Positions 19,527 to 31,710 of a DNA stretch of 64,000 nt are shown piece by piece (the first letter of the stretch is position 1; the number at the start of each line of letters is the position of its first letter). Location of the stretch: the NCBI GenBank assembly GCA_963210315.1, contig OY723318.1, positions 558,001 to 622,000 of the forward strand, written 5' to 3'. Below the pieces are notes generated by a model. That model had not been told where the DNA came from and did not search any database. It was given only the letters and a program-made list of their open reading frames with translations. A program made the translations under genes and the position numbers. Origin of the DNA: Rhynchopus euleeides (Eukaryota; Euglenozoa; Diplonemea; Diplonemida; Diplonemidae).

Positions 19527-20017
19527 GGGGAAGAGAACCAGAGGGGTCGGGTTTGGCTGGCAGTTTCGAAGAACGTCAAAACACTGCTGCTGTGCTCCAT
19601 CTCTGTGTGAGTTTCACCCCACCCCGGAGTTGCATTTGGTTTTTCAACGATTTGAAATATTTTTTGCCGTTCACTTTTTACCCCCCCCCAAACCCTTTTT
19701 TTGCGCCCGGACGACGCAAATGGTGAAAATAACACACCACGGCTGGCTGACATACCCTTGCCCAAAATCCGCCGACGTGGTTGTGACGATGTTGAACGGG
19801 GGAGGGAGGGAGGGGGGGGGGGGGGGAGGGAGGCACACACCACTGGCCCGTGCCCACCCTCCCTATCCTCCTCCTCCTCCTCCCCCCCCCCCCCATTTGC
19901 CTCCCATGCAAAGCTCCGCTGGCTGTGGCAGTGCCAGATCCACCCCACCCCACCCCACCCCACCCCACCCCACCCCCGCCACATGACCGACCCCGCAGGG
20001 CACAGAAGCCACACCAT
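19527..20017. other. Intergenic with homopolymer and CCCCA repeats
   Basis: G run at 19809-19827, C runs, and a CCCCA pentanucleotide array at about 19940-19975. No gene is supported. Confidence 0.45.
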
Positions 20018-20153
20018 CACCACCACCACCATCTGAGTTTACGTTGGGAATTTGCAGCGGAGAGAGAGGCAGAGCACACTCACACAACACCGCCTTCATC
20101 AGGTTTTATACCCTGGGTGGTTGTTGCATCTTTGTTTTACCACCACCACCACC
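20018..20153 (+). repeat. Duplicated block upstream of the mucin-like gene
   Basis: Second copy of the 17231-17362 block, in the same orientation. It ends about 160 bp before the ATG at 20312. Both copies are flanked by CCA trinucleotide repeats. Confidence 0.75.
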
Positions 20154-20311
20154 AACGACACACAGGCAGAAGCGCAGCCCCCCCCCCCCCCCCCCCCCGA
20201 CCCACCCACCGATGTGGCCTGTGGGGTGTTGTGTTCGCTACCCCTGACACCTGGGAGCGAGGGAGGCAGGCAGGCAGGCTGACGCCAGGCCTGTTCTCGG
20301 GGCGGGGCGCG

Positions 20312-22222
20312 ATGGAGCTGTTCTGCCGCGGGGCTGGAATGGGCAGGCGACGAGGTGACAGCGGCGTGTTGCCGCTGGCAGTGGTCGTCTTCGCTGTGGT
20401 GGGGTCCAGCCTCTGCGGGCAGGGCGGTGCAGCTCCTGCTGCTGCGCCGGCGGGTTCGGGGTTGGGTGGGGAGGGGGTGGCGGTGGGTGCCGCGGCACTT
20501 CCGCTTCCACGCACCGCGGCCTCCCTCGCTGCCGGCGGCACGCCGACAGCAACTGTGACTGCAACTGCAACCGCAACTGCAACTGCAACTGCGACCCTCC
20601 CCAGCGCAACAGTAACTGCAACCATGACCCTCCCCACTGCAACCGTGACTGCGACTGCAACTGCAACCGCAACCATGACCCTTCCCACGCCGACTGGCAC
20701 CATGACCCTCCCCACCGCAACCGTGACCCTGACCGCGACTGCAACCGGGACTGCGACCCTCCCCACCCCGACAGAAACCGTGACCCTCCCCACCGCAACC
20801 GTGACTGTGACCGCGACCGCAACTGCAACCACGACCCTCCCCACCGCAACACTCTCAGCGACGAACGCCACCACTGCCAGCCTCAGCGCCGCCACACCCG
20901 CCCCGCTGGACACAGCAGCCCCGCCGCCCAACACGATAGACACGCCGGTGCCACCCGCCGTCTCCATCACGCTTCCGGGCGACCGGGGCTTTGGAGACGA
21001 CGACGACGGGGGGCTCCCGTGGTACGCCGTGTTGCTGATCATCATGGCCATCCTGCTCTGCATTGCAGGCCTGGGGTACTACGCCTCGCAGTGGTACTCC
21101 GGCACCCGCCCCGGCGAGTCCCTCTCGGGCGGCGCGTCGAGCGGCAGGACGGATGCGGAGGAGCCCCTCTTCCACCACACCGACCTCTACCCCGACGCTG
21201 CAGCCGCACAGCCCCCCACGCAGCACCACGCGGCACAGCGCGTCAGGGAGGCGGAGGAGACTTACGCATCGGAGCCTGAGGAGCCGTGCCACATAACAGA
21301 TTTTGTCCGCACGGAGGAGGTGTCGGAGGAGTTCACCCACGGGTCGTCCCTCAAGGGGATGGACCTGGCCTTCCCGCCCGGCGGGGGTGGCGGTGGCGGG
21401 GCGGTGCTTGGGGAGCGGGCTTCGTCAAACCCGACGGTTTATGCGGATCAGCTCGCAGGGAGCGAGACGCCTGTTGCATCCCCGGTGTTCGTGCCGAGCA
21501 CCCCGGGGTCGCAGGGCACGGAGGTGGGGCTGGCGCCGGGCGGGCGGGAGGCTCTCGGGGGCCCAGGTGTGGGTGTGGGAGTTGGTGTGGGTGTCGGCAT
21601 GCAGGCCCCCCCCCCACGCCCCCCGGCAAACCCCCTGCTAGGTGGTTCCCCCTCGCTGTCGCCACCGATGCGGACGCCGCCGCGTGCCCCTCCGACGGGT
21701 GGGCTGCTCATGTCGACGCCAGGTGTGTCCAACGCAGGGCCCCACGCGGTGCTCGACACGGTGACGGGTGTGATCATCGGGGTGGTGAATGTCGGGGGTG
21801 CGGCGGGCGGGCCTGCCGGGGCGTCGCCCGGGGGCGGGGCGGCGGCGGCAGGTGCGCAGCGCGCCCCGTTTGCGCCCCCGCCGAAGCAGATGCTGCAGAG
21901 CATGGGGCTGGCGGACAGCATGCCTGACATCGCTGAAATCGAGACGCGTTCCCGGGAAACCGGTTCGGTGGCGGACAAACTTGCTCTGGTATGCGCGTGT
22001 GGGGGGGGGGGGTAGAGGATATGTTCTTGGACCCTCGATGGGGTCAAGCCTGTCCGTTTATTGCTTTAACCCTTTCGGATTCCTGAAAGACCCCTGCCAC
22101 ACATACCCACACACACACACATCCGCAAACCTCAGGCGCGAGCGAAGCAAGTGGAGAACGAACGGTTTGATAAGATCTTGGAGCTTGCGAGGGTCGGCTA
22201 CGACGTCAAGTCACTGCTGTAG
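20312..22222 (+). CDS. Mucin-like type I membrane protein with Thr/Ala-rich ectodomain
   Basis: Exon 1 20312-21988, intron 21989-22135 (GTATGC...CTCAG), exon 2 22136-22222; about 587 residues. A hydrophobic stretch (LPLAVVVFAVVGSSLCG) is a likely signal peptide; the ATG at 20339 is an alternative start. The ectodomain is dominated by TATVTATAT and TLPTATVT repeats encoded by a CCGTGACC/CAACTGC minisatellite. These are candidate O-glycosylation sites. A single transmembrane helix (WYAVLLIIMAILLCIAGLGYY) leads into a Gly/Pro-rich cytosolic tail. Splicing replaces a Gly-rich readthrough with a charged helix, ARAKQVENERFDKILELARV, then GYDVKSLL. The phase is preserved. No enzymatic domain is visible. 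It is probably a surface glycoprotein or adhesin; the function is inferred from layout only. Confidence 0.7.
20537..20870 (+). repeat. Coding minisatellite (ACTGCAACC / ACCCTCCCCACC units)
   Basis: Imperfect tandem units encode the TAT and TLPTATV repeats of the mucin-like protein. Unit number is likely to vary between strains. Confidence 0.75.
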
Positions 22223-24327
22223 GAGTTTTCCAGAGCATAAAATGGCTCCGTCGTGTGCCGCACACATCCACATCGGGGTCTTTATTGGAGAGGCGTGAAG
22301 AGCAACACACACACTGCGAAAACACACCTGCGGCAAGCCCCAATAGGTGCGACACACCCGCCGCTACACACCGAGCGCGTCCTCTTGGTGAGTTTACCAC
22401 TGTCGGGGCATAACACTGTACGAACCTTTTTGTGGATTTGCAAAGCAGTGCAACAAAATACGCTCGGGTCACACCTTTGCTACGCTCCCCACACACCTGC
22501 CACAGAGGGGGTGCGCAGCCCCCCCTCTGCCTTCCCCGCTGCCTCCTTGCCCCTGTCTCCCCATCCCCCTTCCCATGCCCACACCTCCTTCCCCGTCCCC
22601 ACCGTTCCCAAACAACCTGTATCCCGTGTTACTGCCAAACCAAAGGCCCAGCCGCCTATATTGCCGATGTCAGAGAACGAGCAAAATAACCCGTGTTTCC
22701 GTGCCTGCAGTTGGGGTGGTCCCCTTGGGCAGCAGAGGTGTGTGTGTGTGGTGTGTGCCTCTTTGTGGATTTTCGGAATTTTCGGAATTTGAAGGGGGGG
22801 GGGGGTTTGTGGTGTGAGTATTCTCTGAAGAATCCCATCATCTCCGCAACCCTCCTCCGGGTCAAACGATGAGCTGAAGACGTTGTCGTTGTAAAGAATC
22901 CCCCGCACACAGCAAGGGCTGTGTGTGTGGGGGTTGTTTTTTTTGAAAATTTTCTATTCCCGGCTTCAGCGCAGAGGATGGGGTATCCCTGTCATTGTTT
23001 TTTCTTCGCCGCAAAAACCCCCTGGTGTAGTTTGTGAGACACTCCTCCCACGTCTTGGCGTGTGACTTGCATCTGTATAACCCCTCTTGTTTGTCTGTTG
23101 AACCATGTTTGTATTTTTCTATCTATCATTGTGTGCAACCGCCGCGATCATTGTGTACGTCTGTGCTGCACACCCCTTCCGGCACGTTTAGAGAACGGGC
23201 TTCTAGGAGGCACGCGTGAGACACTTGTGTGCCCCGACACGTTTGCCTGCCTCCCGCCGCCCTCTCCGCAGGCCGTGAGTGTTTAGCGCCCCCTCACGAT
23301 CGACGAATACCCACTGGTTCTTCTCTCCCCTTCCTCAGTGTTGCAGACGCACAGCTCCACTGGAATATGGAATGCACTTTTTTCATAGCCAGAAGGCACC
23401 TATGATCTCCCAGCAGGCTTCGCTTCTCGCTCCAAAGCGTCTGTTTTATTCCATCGGCTGTGAAAGAGAATACAGGCCCAAATATTCAGCCGATTCCCGG
23501 ACGCTCCCACCCCTGACGTTCCTGCGACAGGCAGGTGCAGCTCAGACAACGGGCGGTTCGTCCAGGGCGAGATCATTCTCACTCTCCTTAAACTGTACTC
23601 CGGAGAAATGTTCTGAGGAGATGCCCAACCAGAGGATGTCCATCACTATGAAGGGACTCAGGAGGGGGGGGGAGGAGGGGTGGCTGAAGGAACAGGGTGG
23701 GTGAGGTGGGAGGAGGTCGTGGTCGTTTTTGGCGAAGAAGAAGGTTTTGGCGGCACACACTCCACCACCCCCACCACCCCCTCCCCCGCTTGTGTCTGTT
23801 GCCCCTCTCTGGGGGGGGGGGGGGGTATGTATGTGTGGCTGGGGAGCGGGGAGGGAGATTCTTTTAAATATAGCGTCGCCGGCACACAAAGGAGGCACCA
23901 CCCAAGAAACTAGATATAAAAGTTACTTCTGATCCGACTGAACAGTGAAAACAACGCAGGCTGCGGCGCAGGGTGCTCCTCCCCCCCTCCTCCCCCCACC
24001 CCCCCCAGATTGATTGACTACGTAGGCAGGCTAGCCATGCTCCCTGTTGCGCTAACACACCCCCAGCTGCCTCGGGAAACAAGACCAATCCCATTCTCTG
24101 CATCTCTCCCACCACACCATCCTGCAGATGACACGGCGGGGGTGTTTTGCCTTAGAGGAGGGCACCGCGTGTGGTTGCCGTCTTCTACAGTAGGCGTGTG
24201 GAATCGCAGCCGCCAGTGGAGTGTGGTGCGGTGAGGGGGGAGGAGGAGGAGGTGGTGGTGGCGGCGGCGGCGGCGGCAGCGGCGGCAGGGCGGGGAAGGG
24301 GGCTTCGTGGCCACAGGGCCACCGCCG
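22223..24327. other. Intergenic, no gene supported
   Basis: Contains CA and GT tracts, a G run near 22793-22803 and a block at 23286-23345 (ACGATCGACGAATACCC ... CTTCTCTCCCCTT) that recurs at 49511-49555. A 141-residue open frame at 23279-23704 has no recognisable domain and starts in that repeat. The last 100 bp encode a GGC/GGT tract upstream of the next gene. Confidence 0.45.
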
Positions 24328-27300
24328 ATGTCTAGCTTCCCGTCGTATCGATGGAACCAGCACCAGCAGTATCAGACGCCGCAAAGAGAACCACATGTAT
24401 GTGCCTCCGCGGGTGGGTTAACGGGTTAACATGAAGGGGGATCCTGCTTTATGATTCCTTCTGCTTCTGCTTCACTCCACCCACCCTCCACCCCCCCCCC
24501 CCTTTCACAGAAGGCAGCACCACGCCGCCCCTCCGCCGATCGGACCCGCCGCAATGGGGGAAGCAGGCTGCGCGGGACAGCTGGAGTATGCCTATGCCTA
24601 TCCTATACTGCCTACACTGTGGTGCACACACACACATACACTGCGCCCCGCGGGAAAACTATTTGTGCAACCCGGCAGTGTGATGTTCAACACCGCCACC
24701 CACACCCCCTGCTGCATGTTTCTGCCTCTCCTCTCTGCAGGGCTTCGACAACATGGCTCCGACGTTCTCCCTCAATGCCGAGAGGCGGCGCCTCCGCTCC
24801 GCCGGCACGCCGCTGCCGACGCGGCACCAGCAGAACATCTCGTGGGCTAAGAAGTGGCGTGGCGCACCCTCGCCAGTTCCAACACCACCCGTCGCCGGGT
24901 CGTCGCCGACACCGCCGGGAGCCGCGCAGTCGCCGGCCCCCAGCCCGGCACCGCTGGGCGAGGCCCAAGAGGTGGGTGAGTCTTACCTCGAGAGGGATGT
25001 GATTAAGTGCAAGCGGGATCTGCTGGACAGGCGGAGTCAGACGGCCGGCAGCAGCCGTGCGAAGCTGACGAAGACTGAGGGGATCCTTGGGGGTGGGTGG
25101 GTTGGTGGGTCGTCCGGCTCCGGAAAGGCTGCGCCTCAGGCGCAAGGCGATGACGGCGGCAGCGACGAGTCGCTGGAGGACGTGAGGGTGACGCTCAGCA
25201 ACAAGCGCATGGAGGAGGTGAACGGCAAGATGCGCGAGAGGCATAACTCGTGGGTGAAGCAGCACTGGAAGCAGGAGCAGCCGAAGCCCAGCACCCGGCA
25301 CGAGGAGCTGCTGCAGATGTTCCGCCCCCGCAAGGGGAAGGCCGGGGCAAGCCCCAGCGGGCTGCAGCAGCACAGCAGCCACTACGGCGGGATGCTGAAT
25401 GAGGAGGCGACGCGTGTGCTGCACAGCGACTTCCCCCCACGCCCCAAGTCGGCCTCGGCAGCGCGCTCCTCTGAGAGCATGCGCGAGCGGGACAGCGCGT
25501 CGGAGGACCGGGAGTGGCTGGAGCGTGTCGAGCGCGAGAGGGAGAAGGCGTTTGCCAGTGCCGGCGGTGTCAACGCATCGGCAGCATCTTCGTCTGCGAC
25601 TGCTTCTGCCTCTGCGGCGGCATCTGCGTCTTCCGCGTCGCGGCTCAATGTGCAGAGCGCTGCGTCGGACCGCAGTGCAAACGACGCTTCCTCACAGGAC
25701 TCGTTTGAGATCGGCAGCTTCAAGACTGCCTTCGACACCGCGTCGTCCGCCGAGGCTGCAGCGAAGGGTGACGCGGCAAGCTCGCGTCTGTCGGCAGCCT
25801 CACCATCCGCCAGCACGTCGCATGCGTCGGGTGTCGGCAGCATCCCTGTGTCCGACAAGGGCAGCTCGTCCGCCGGCACCGCGTCTGCTGGGGCAGGTGG
25901 GTCGCAGGATGCCAGCAGCAAGGTGGAGGCGGAGGAGCAGCAGCGCATCACCACCATGGTGCAGAAGCTGAAGTCGGAGGGGAACGCGGCATACCAGTGC
26001 GGGAGGTACAGCGTGGCTATCCAGTGCTACAACAAGGCGCTGGAGCACGACTCGCACAACGTGGCACTGCACTGCAACCGGGCGGCTGCCTTCCTCATGC
26101 TGCGCTACTTCGACCGCTGCCTGGCGGACTGCCAGACCGCCATCAACATCGGGCCGCACTACGCCAAGGCGCACTTCCGCGCAGGCAAAGCGTTGCTCCT
26201 GCAGTGCCAGCCGCGCGCCGCCAGGCGCTACTACCAGACAGCCCTGCAGCTGGTGCGGCAGCAGAACCCACACCGCCAGGACATGGAGCTGATTGCGATG
26301 GAGGAGCGCATCGAGGCGGACCTGAAGGCGGTGACATACGTCGAGCAGTGCCGCAACTACGCAGACCAGTCGAAGTGGCCCGAGGCGCTGCATGCCGCAG
26401 AGATGGCAGGCGAGGCTGTGAAAGAGGATGCGATGCAGCAGCTCCGCCTCTGGGCCCTCACCTACGTCGACCCCGTCATGGCGAGGGTGGAGCTGGGGCA
26501 CCTGGTCTCCCTCACGCAGCGCCACATCGAGGCGACGAATGAGACCAACAGGGGGCACCTCCAGCAGTCCAACGACACCACCACGCGGCTGCTGGGTGTC
26601 AACCCGATGGTGCTGGCTGACCAGCTGGCCCTGCTGGGGCGGGCGTCCTTCTTCTCAGGGCATCTCTATGTCTCGGCGGCGGCGCAGAGGTTGAAGGAGG
26701 CGCTGACGCATGTCCCGGATCACCGGGAGTCGACGCAGCTGCTGCGGTTTGTCAACTCCTTCGAGATCAACAACAGGGAGGCGTCGTCGCACTACCGCAG
26801 CGGGCAGTGGGCGGAGGCGTATCAGTCGTACACTAACTGCCTCAACCTCGACCCTGCGAACAAGAAGCTGAAGAGTGTGACATATAACAACCGTGCTGCG
26901 GCTCTGCTCATGATGGGGAATGCGGCGGAGGCTGTGAAGGACTGCACCGCAGCCATCAACGAGGACTACACCAATGTGAAGGCGTATGCGAGGCGCAGCC
27001 ACGCGCACCAGGACCTGGGGAACATCGACGCGGCGATCCGGGATCTGGAGCTGGCGGCACAGCTCAATCCGTCCTACCAGCAGGAGCTGAAGGAGGTGCA
27101 GCGGAAGCGCGATGCGATGCGTGCCGCGGCGTCATCCAGCAGCACGCCCTTCGAATGTGCAGGTGGCGGTGGTGGTGGCGGTGCCGCGCCGCCGCCGGGG
27201 CAGCAGGCGCGGCCAGGGAGCAGGCCGTCCTCTGCGGCAGGCTCGCGTCCCGCTTCGGCGGGTGCATCGCGGAGGTCGTCCTACGGGCACGGCGGGGGCG

Positions 27301-27870
27301 GCGGCGCTGCCGGTGGGGGGAGCTCGCAGACCAACAGCAACTTCATCAACAATTTCCCGAGCGCTGCGGTGCACACAAGTGCCAACAACTACTACAAGCT
27401 GATGGGGCTCGATAGGAACGCCAGCGGGCCGGTGGTGATGAAGAAGTATAAGGAGCTGGCACTGCGGTACCACCCGGACAGGTGCAAGAACGACGAGGCG
27501 CGCCCCTACCACGAGAAGATGTTCAAGGAGATAGGAGAGGTATGCATGCTGGGCACGGTGGGTGAGTTGGATCCTGGCAGAGAGTCGTTTTGCCTTCCCG
27601 ACACCGAGTCTGTTTTGCCATACAACTGAGAGAGTGTGTGTTCGTGCACGATTATGATTGTCGAGAGGAGAAGACGGAAAGGCGGACGAGGGGGAAACCT
27701 GCGTTGTTTGTTTGTTCGCGCAAGATGAGCGGGTGTCCGGAAAAGCCCCAACATCACTCACCACCCAAAACCCACCCCACCCCCCAACACCGCAGGCGCG
27801 CACCGTGCTGTCTGACGGCAAACTCCGCTCTGAGTACGACATGCAGCTCGCTTGCAACTCCCTGCGCTAG
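24328..27870 (+). CDS. TPR- and J-domain co-chaperone, DNAJC7-like
   Basis: Proposed exons, all phase 0: 24328-24396, 24511-24585, 24741-27539, 27796-27870; about 1005 residues. The first two exons are less certain; the ATG at 24753 is the fallback. A long Ser/Ala-rich, low-complexity N-terminal half precedes a first TPR block that begins near 25948 (KLKSEGNAAYQCGRYSVAIQ ... NRAAAFLMLRYFDRCLADC). A second TPR block lies near 26760-27080 (ASSHYRSGQWAEAYQSY ... NNRAAALLMMGNAAEAVKDC). After a Gly-rich linker comes a J domain with YYKLMGLDRNA, the HPD motif in RYHPDR, and EIGE. Removing the last intron joins it to ARTVLSDGKLRSEYD, the expected end of a J domain. Family members bind Hsp70 and Hsp90 through the TPRs and stimulate Hsp70 ATPase through HPD. 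The long N-terminal extension is unusual for DNAJC7. Confidence 0.85.
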
Positions 27871-28361
27871 GATTGCCCCTGCGTATATCAAGGGATGGGG
27901 GTATCCACACCGCCCCTTTCCAGCCCGCGTAAAATTCATTTTTACCAAAAACCCTCTGGCCTGTCACTCCCTTTGATTTAACCACCCTTCCGACAGGGGG
28001 GCCATGTGCGTATCCCCTCACAAGGTTTTTATTTCGAGCATTTGTCCTAGCACCGAACACTCAACCCCCGACCCACACTGCTCCGCACTGCCGCCGTTCT
28101 ATTTCACGCAACAGGTGTGACATGTGTTCGTCTCCTGTGCATCGTACAGCGAACATGCGCACCAGCGCACAGACAAAAATAGGGACTTCCTGGCAGTGGC
28201 AAAACGATATCAACGGGGGGAGTTGGTGATTTTGTTGGGCACCAAAAGGCACGTCCCCGCAAAGCAAAGGCTTGCGAGGGGAGTTGCCTTTTTTGCTGTG
28301 CCCGGGCCCCGGCAGGGGTGGGTTGGAGGGAGCTTCGGCGCACAACAGAGCAGATCCCCTT
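27871..28361. other. Intergenic, no gene seen
   Basis: 3' region of the co-chaperone gene. A stretch around 28150-28180 (CATGCGCACCAGCGCACAGACAAA) resembles parts of the diverged repeat at 10190 and 48985. Confidence 0.4.
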
Positions 28362-28461
28362 GGAGGCCCTCGCTACCAGGTGTGACTGAGTGAGAACAAG
28401 TGAGCCACGGCCCACTTCCCCTCACTGACTGACGAGCTGTGACTGGTAGCGAGGGCCCCCC
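28362..28461. mobile_element. Foldback MITE with GCCCTCGCTACCAG ends, copy 1
   Basis: Arms GAGGCCCTCGCTACCAG and CTGGTAGCGAGGGCCC, with GTGAGTGA/TCACTGAC motifs between. Two more copies lie at 38055-38163 and 49675-49784. About 100 bp, non-coding. Confidence 0.8.
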
Positions 28462-28745
28462 TTATCCTGTTTATTTTTTTGGCCAATCTTTTTTTTTGGC
28501 GGGCTTCAGCTGAAGACAGGGTATAAGATAGACTTTTTTTCTGGCGCCGTTTTCCGGTTTTTCTGGTTTTGAAAATTTTTCGCGCGCGCCTTCGGCGCGC
28601 GCGACCCGCGCAAACCCTCCCAGAATCTGAGAGGGCCCGGTGCCTGCGCGCGTCCTGTCGTACTGAGGCTGCTTGGTGGGGCAGGCGCAGCAGCTGCTTT
28701 GAAAGTTTGGACTCTCGGCCAAAAAAGGTCTGGTGCAATGTTTTT

Positions 28746-28810
28746 ACGCAGGGGGGGTCTGGGGGGCGGAGCCCCCCAGCCGCCGGAGGCCACGGTAGTG
28801 AACATCTGTT
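28746..28810 (+). repeat. GC-rich hairpin module, copy 3
   Basis: Same 64-bp module as at 13397, here single and inside the hAT-like element. Confidence 0.8.
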
Positions 28811-29220
28811 CCCTACAGTCTGGATTCGCTTGTAAGTAGGAAGGCTTCGCTGTATCGCAGCCCGGCCAGCAGGAGATCACTGGTCCTTGAGGGTTCAACC
28901 TTCAGGGTGGAGGAGGACGGGGGAGCGACCACTCGTGATAGGTGTGCGTTGTGGGTGGAGTGGGTGCACGACAGAATGGCCAAAGGGTCCACGAGATCTC
29001 TGCACACATTCCGTTGTCGAGGAGATGGGCACCTAGCTGTGACGACAGGCAACAAACAAATCTCATCTGTTAGTTGCCCCCAATAGGCTTGGCGACCTTC
29101 AAGACTGCTTGAAAGTCGTTCGTGTTCTCGTCTCAGCCCTCCAGACAAGCAGATCTGTCTCGAGTTGGTGGGCTGTCGCCATGTATTCGATGGCACCGAG
29201 TGACGCTGCACAGAGGCAGA

Positions 29221-29400
29221 CGACACGGTGAACTCCAGCGGAGGTTACCCTACCTCCGCTGGAGTACACCGTGTGTCTCCCATGAGTCTCAACTAGCGGG
29301 AGTCTTAGCGTAAATTAGCTGGAAAATAGACTCCCGTATCCAGTACAGACTGCAGTCTTAGACTCCCTCTTAGACATGGTGGCTGGAGTCCACCATGTGT
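29221..29400. mobile_element. Decayed remnant of the CACGGTGG transposon family
   Basis: ACACGGTGAACTCCAGCGG and CCGCTGGAGTACACCGTG face each other across only a few bases, like left and right ends joined with the interior lost. Further on are CTAGCGGGAGTC and GACTCCCG units and a second end, GGCTGGAGTCCACCATG. These match the termini and array of 54945-57646. Confidence 0.65.
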
Positions 29401-29704
29401 GCACCTTCAAAACAGAAGAGACCTGCATGACGAGGGCATCACCACCCACCGGGCCACCCGCTAGGTCCATTTTTTCTTCTCCGCTTCTCTGCCTTCTTTG
29501 GACTATTTGAGCTCTGTGCGGATCACGATGGGGTCACTTTCTATTTTTTTATGGCGTTTTTTCTGACTGTTTTACTGTCCCAAAGTCACAAAAAAAACGC
29601 CGAAAATGAGATCGACCTTTTTTTTTTTTTCAGAAAACCGGGAACCGGGAAACCCTGGTTTTGAAAACCGGAAAACCAGACCTATCTTATCCCCTGGCTG
29701 AAGA

Positions 29705-30400
29705 GGCGAAGCCAACCCCCCCCCCCCCTTTTGGCTTTCCATCGAAGATGCCATGTGTCTGTTGTGTCGTGGCGTGCTTCGACTCTGCGCCTGAAGGGTC
29801 AGATACTTATGACCCTCTGCCCTGCCCTTTTAGTGACAACACCCGAGACTTGCCAAACAAAGGGGGTGAAACGAGTGGGTGCTCAACGAAAAAGCAGCCC
29901 GGATCTGCCTTTTTGTTGCAGTTTCTGGGCAGGGTTGCTTCTCTGATCACAGCAAAAAAGGAGTATGCGATTTCAGAATGATCGTCCTCTCTCCAGGGGT
30001 TTTGGCCCTCCCTCTCTTTCTCTCTCTCTCTCTCTCTCTCTATTCCCGCCATCCTCCCACATTATAGACCCACTGCCCGTCGCCTGTTTTCTTGGGTTTC
30101 TCAACTCAGTCGGTGGTATCCCTGTCACGTGCCTATAATTACACAAATGCAAAATGTGTCGGTTTTTTCCCGAGGGCCTCAGTATTCTTTTTTTCTGTTC
30201 ACCTTCACAGCTGGACACCCCCTTGTTTTGCTGTCCCGGAGGCTTCCCCACACCCACACACCCGCTCCCCCCCACTCTCCCACAGGGTGTTGCCTTTTCC
30301 TTGTGGATTTTTGTTGGGAGAGAACGGGGTGGGGGGAGGAGGGGGGGGGAGAAATTCCACCCAGGCCCTGGGGTAAGGATTTTTGGTAGTTCACGGATTT
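29705..30400. other. Intergenic, no gene seen
   Basis: CT microsatellite at about 30008-30040 and several C/G runs. Short open frames only. Confidence 0.4.
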
Positions 30401-30401
30401 C

Positions 30402-30403
30402 CT

Positions 30404-30439
<36 letters not shown>
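30402..30439. repeat. Poly-G tract of about 38
   Basis: The longest G homopolymer in the window, followed by further G and C runs to 30620. Length is likely to be unreliable in any assembly. Confidence 0.85.
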
Positions 30440-30649
30440 CTCCCCGCGGGCTGAGGTCAGGCTGGCGACCCAGGTTTTCAGGGTGACACCAGGATTTCCT
30501 CGAAATTTTGGGTGACCCCCACCCCCTGGTCGGGCACCCTACCAGGGGGGGGGGTCACGAGGGGGGGTATGGGGGGGGGGTACCCCCCCTACCCGACCCC
30601 CCTCCCGACTCGGGATGGGGGGGGGTCAGGAGGTGGTACTTTCACCCAA

Positions 30650-31710
30650 TTGATGTTCCCCAGTAATAGGTGTAAATGGGCACCCCATGGCCAAAGTGAC
30701 CCCATCGCGATCCGCACAGATTCCAAACGTTCAAAAGAACGGGTTTTTGGAAAATCCGAGGGGGGGGTCCCGTTGGGTGGGTAGGTGGGGTGTAGTGGAC
30801 TGGCTGCCTCCCAGCCACCTTCTCCCACGACCAGTCCCTGAACCAGACCCGTGTTTCATGGGTGATACTTGGCTCACACACCATCAAAGTGACCCCACTG
30901 TGATCCGCACAAATTCCAAACGTTTAAAAGAAAGGGGTTTTGGAATACCCGAGGAGGGGGTCCCGCTGGGTGGGGTGGGGTGTCATGGTGTGTGTCACCC
31001 AGTCACCCTTCACCCATAACCAGCCCCTGAACCAGACCGCTTTTTCATGGGTGAAGCTGGGCACCTAGACCCATAGTGTGACCCCACTACGATCCGCAAA
31101 AGTTTCAAACGTTCAAAAGAACGGGGTTTTGGAACACTCGTGGAGGGGGTCCCGCTGGGTGGGTGGGCTGGCTGACTCTCGGCTCCCCTCTCGGCCGTGT
31201 GGCTACCTCAGTCACTTTCTCTTCGGACCAGCCCCTGAACCAGAGTCACATTTCATGGACGATGTTTGTCACATAGACCTATAAAATGACCCCACTACGA
31301 TCCGCAAAAGTTTCAAACGTTCAAAAGAACGGGGTTTTGGAACACCTGAGGAGGGGGTCCCGCTGGGTGGGTGGCTGGGTGGGGTGGCCTGGTGTGTTAC
31401 TCCCAGTCACCTTCACCCATGACCAGCCCCTGAACCAGAGCCACATTTCATGGACAAAGCTTGTCACCTAGACCTACAAAGTGACCCCACTACGATGCGC
31501 ACAGATTCCAAATATTCAAAAGAAGGGGGTTTCGGAACACCCGAGGAGGGGGTCCCGCTGGGTGGGTGGGGTGGCTGACTCTCGGCCTCCCAGTCGCAGT
31601 CTCCTATGACCAGCCCCTGAACTAGACCCACATTTCATGGGTGAAGCTTGGCACCTAGACCCACAGTGTGACCCCACTACGATCCGCACAGAGCCCAAAG
31701 AGTGCAATGG
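30650..31710 (+). repeat. Satellite-like tandem array, about 200-bp unit, five to six copies
   Basis: Each unit contains GTGACCCCACTACGATCCGC, then TTCAAACGTTCAAAAGAA, GAGGGGGTCCCGCTGGGTGG and GACCAGCCCCTGAACCAGA. Units begin near 30697, 30890, 31078, 31286, 31482 and 31670. One unit fragment also lies at 49632-49672. No conserved reading frame. Confidence 0.85.

Larger units (their letters stand above)
28517..29696. mobile_element. Non-autonomous hAT-like element, 8-bp TSD GCTGAAGA
   Basis: The left end is CAGGGTATAAGATAG and the right end CTATCTTATCCCCTG, with GCTGAAGA duplicated exactly on both sides (28509-28516 and 29697-29704). It contains a GCGCGC hairpin near 28580-28605, one GC-rich hairpin module (28746) and, nested at about 29221-29400, decayed ends of the CACGGTGG family. 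It shares internal sequence (GCTGCTTGGTGGGGC) with the element at 38999-39706. No transposase. Confidence 0.85.

Noticed and set aside
20137-21063. 308-codon - strand frame opposite the mucin-like gene
   Set aside because: It is an antisense shadow of the minisatellite (Val/Ala repeats). The + strand has the signal peptide, transmembrane helix and matching splice sites.
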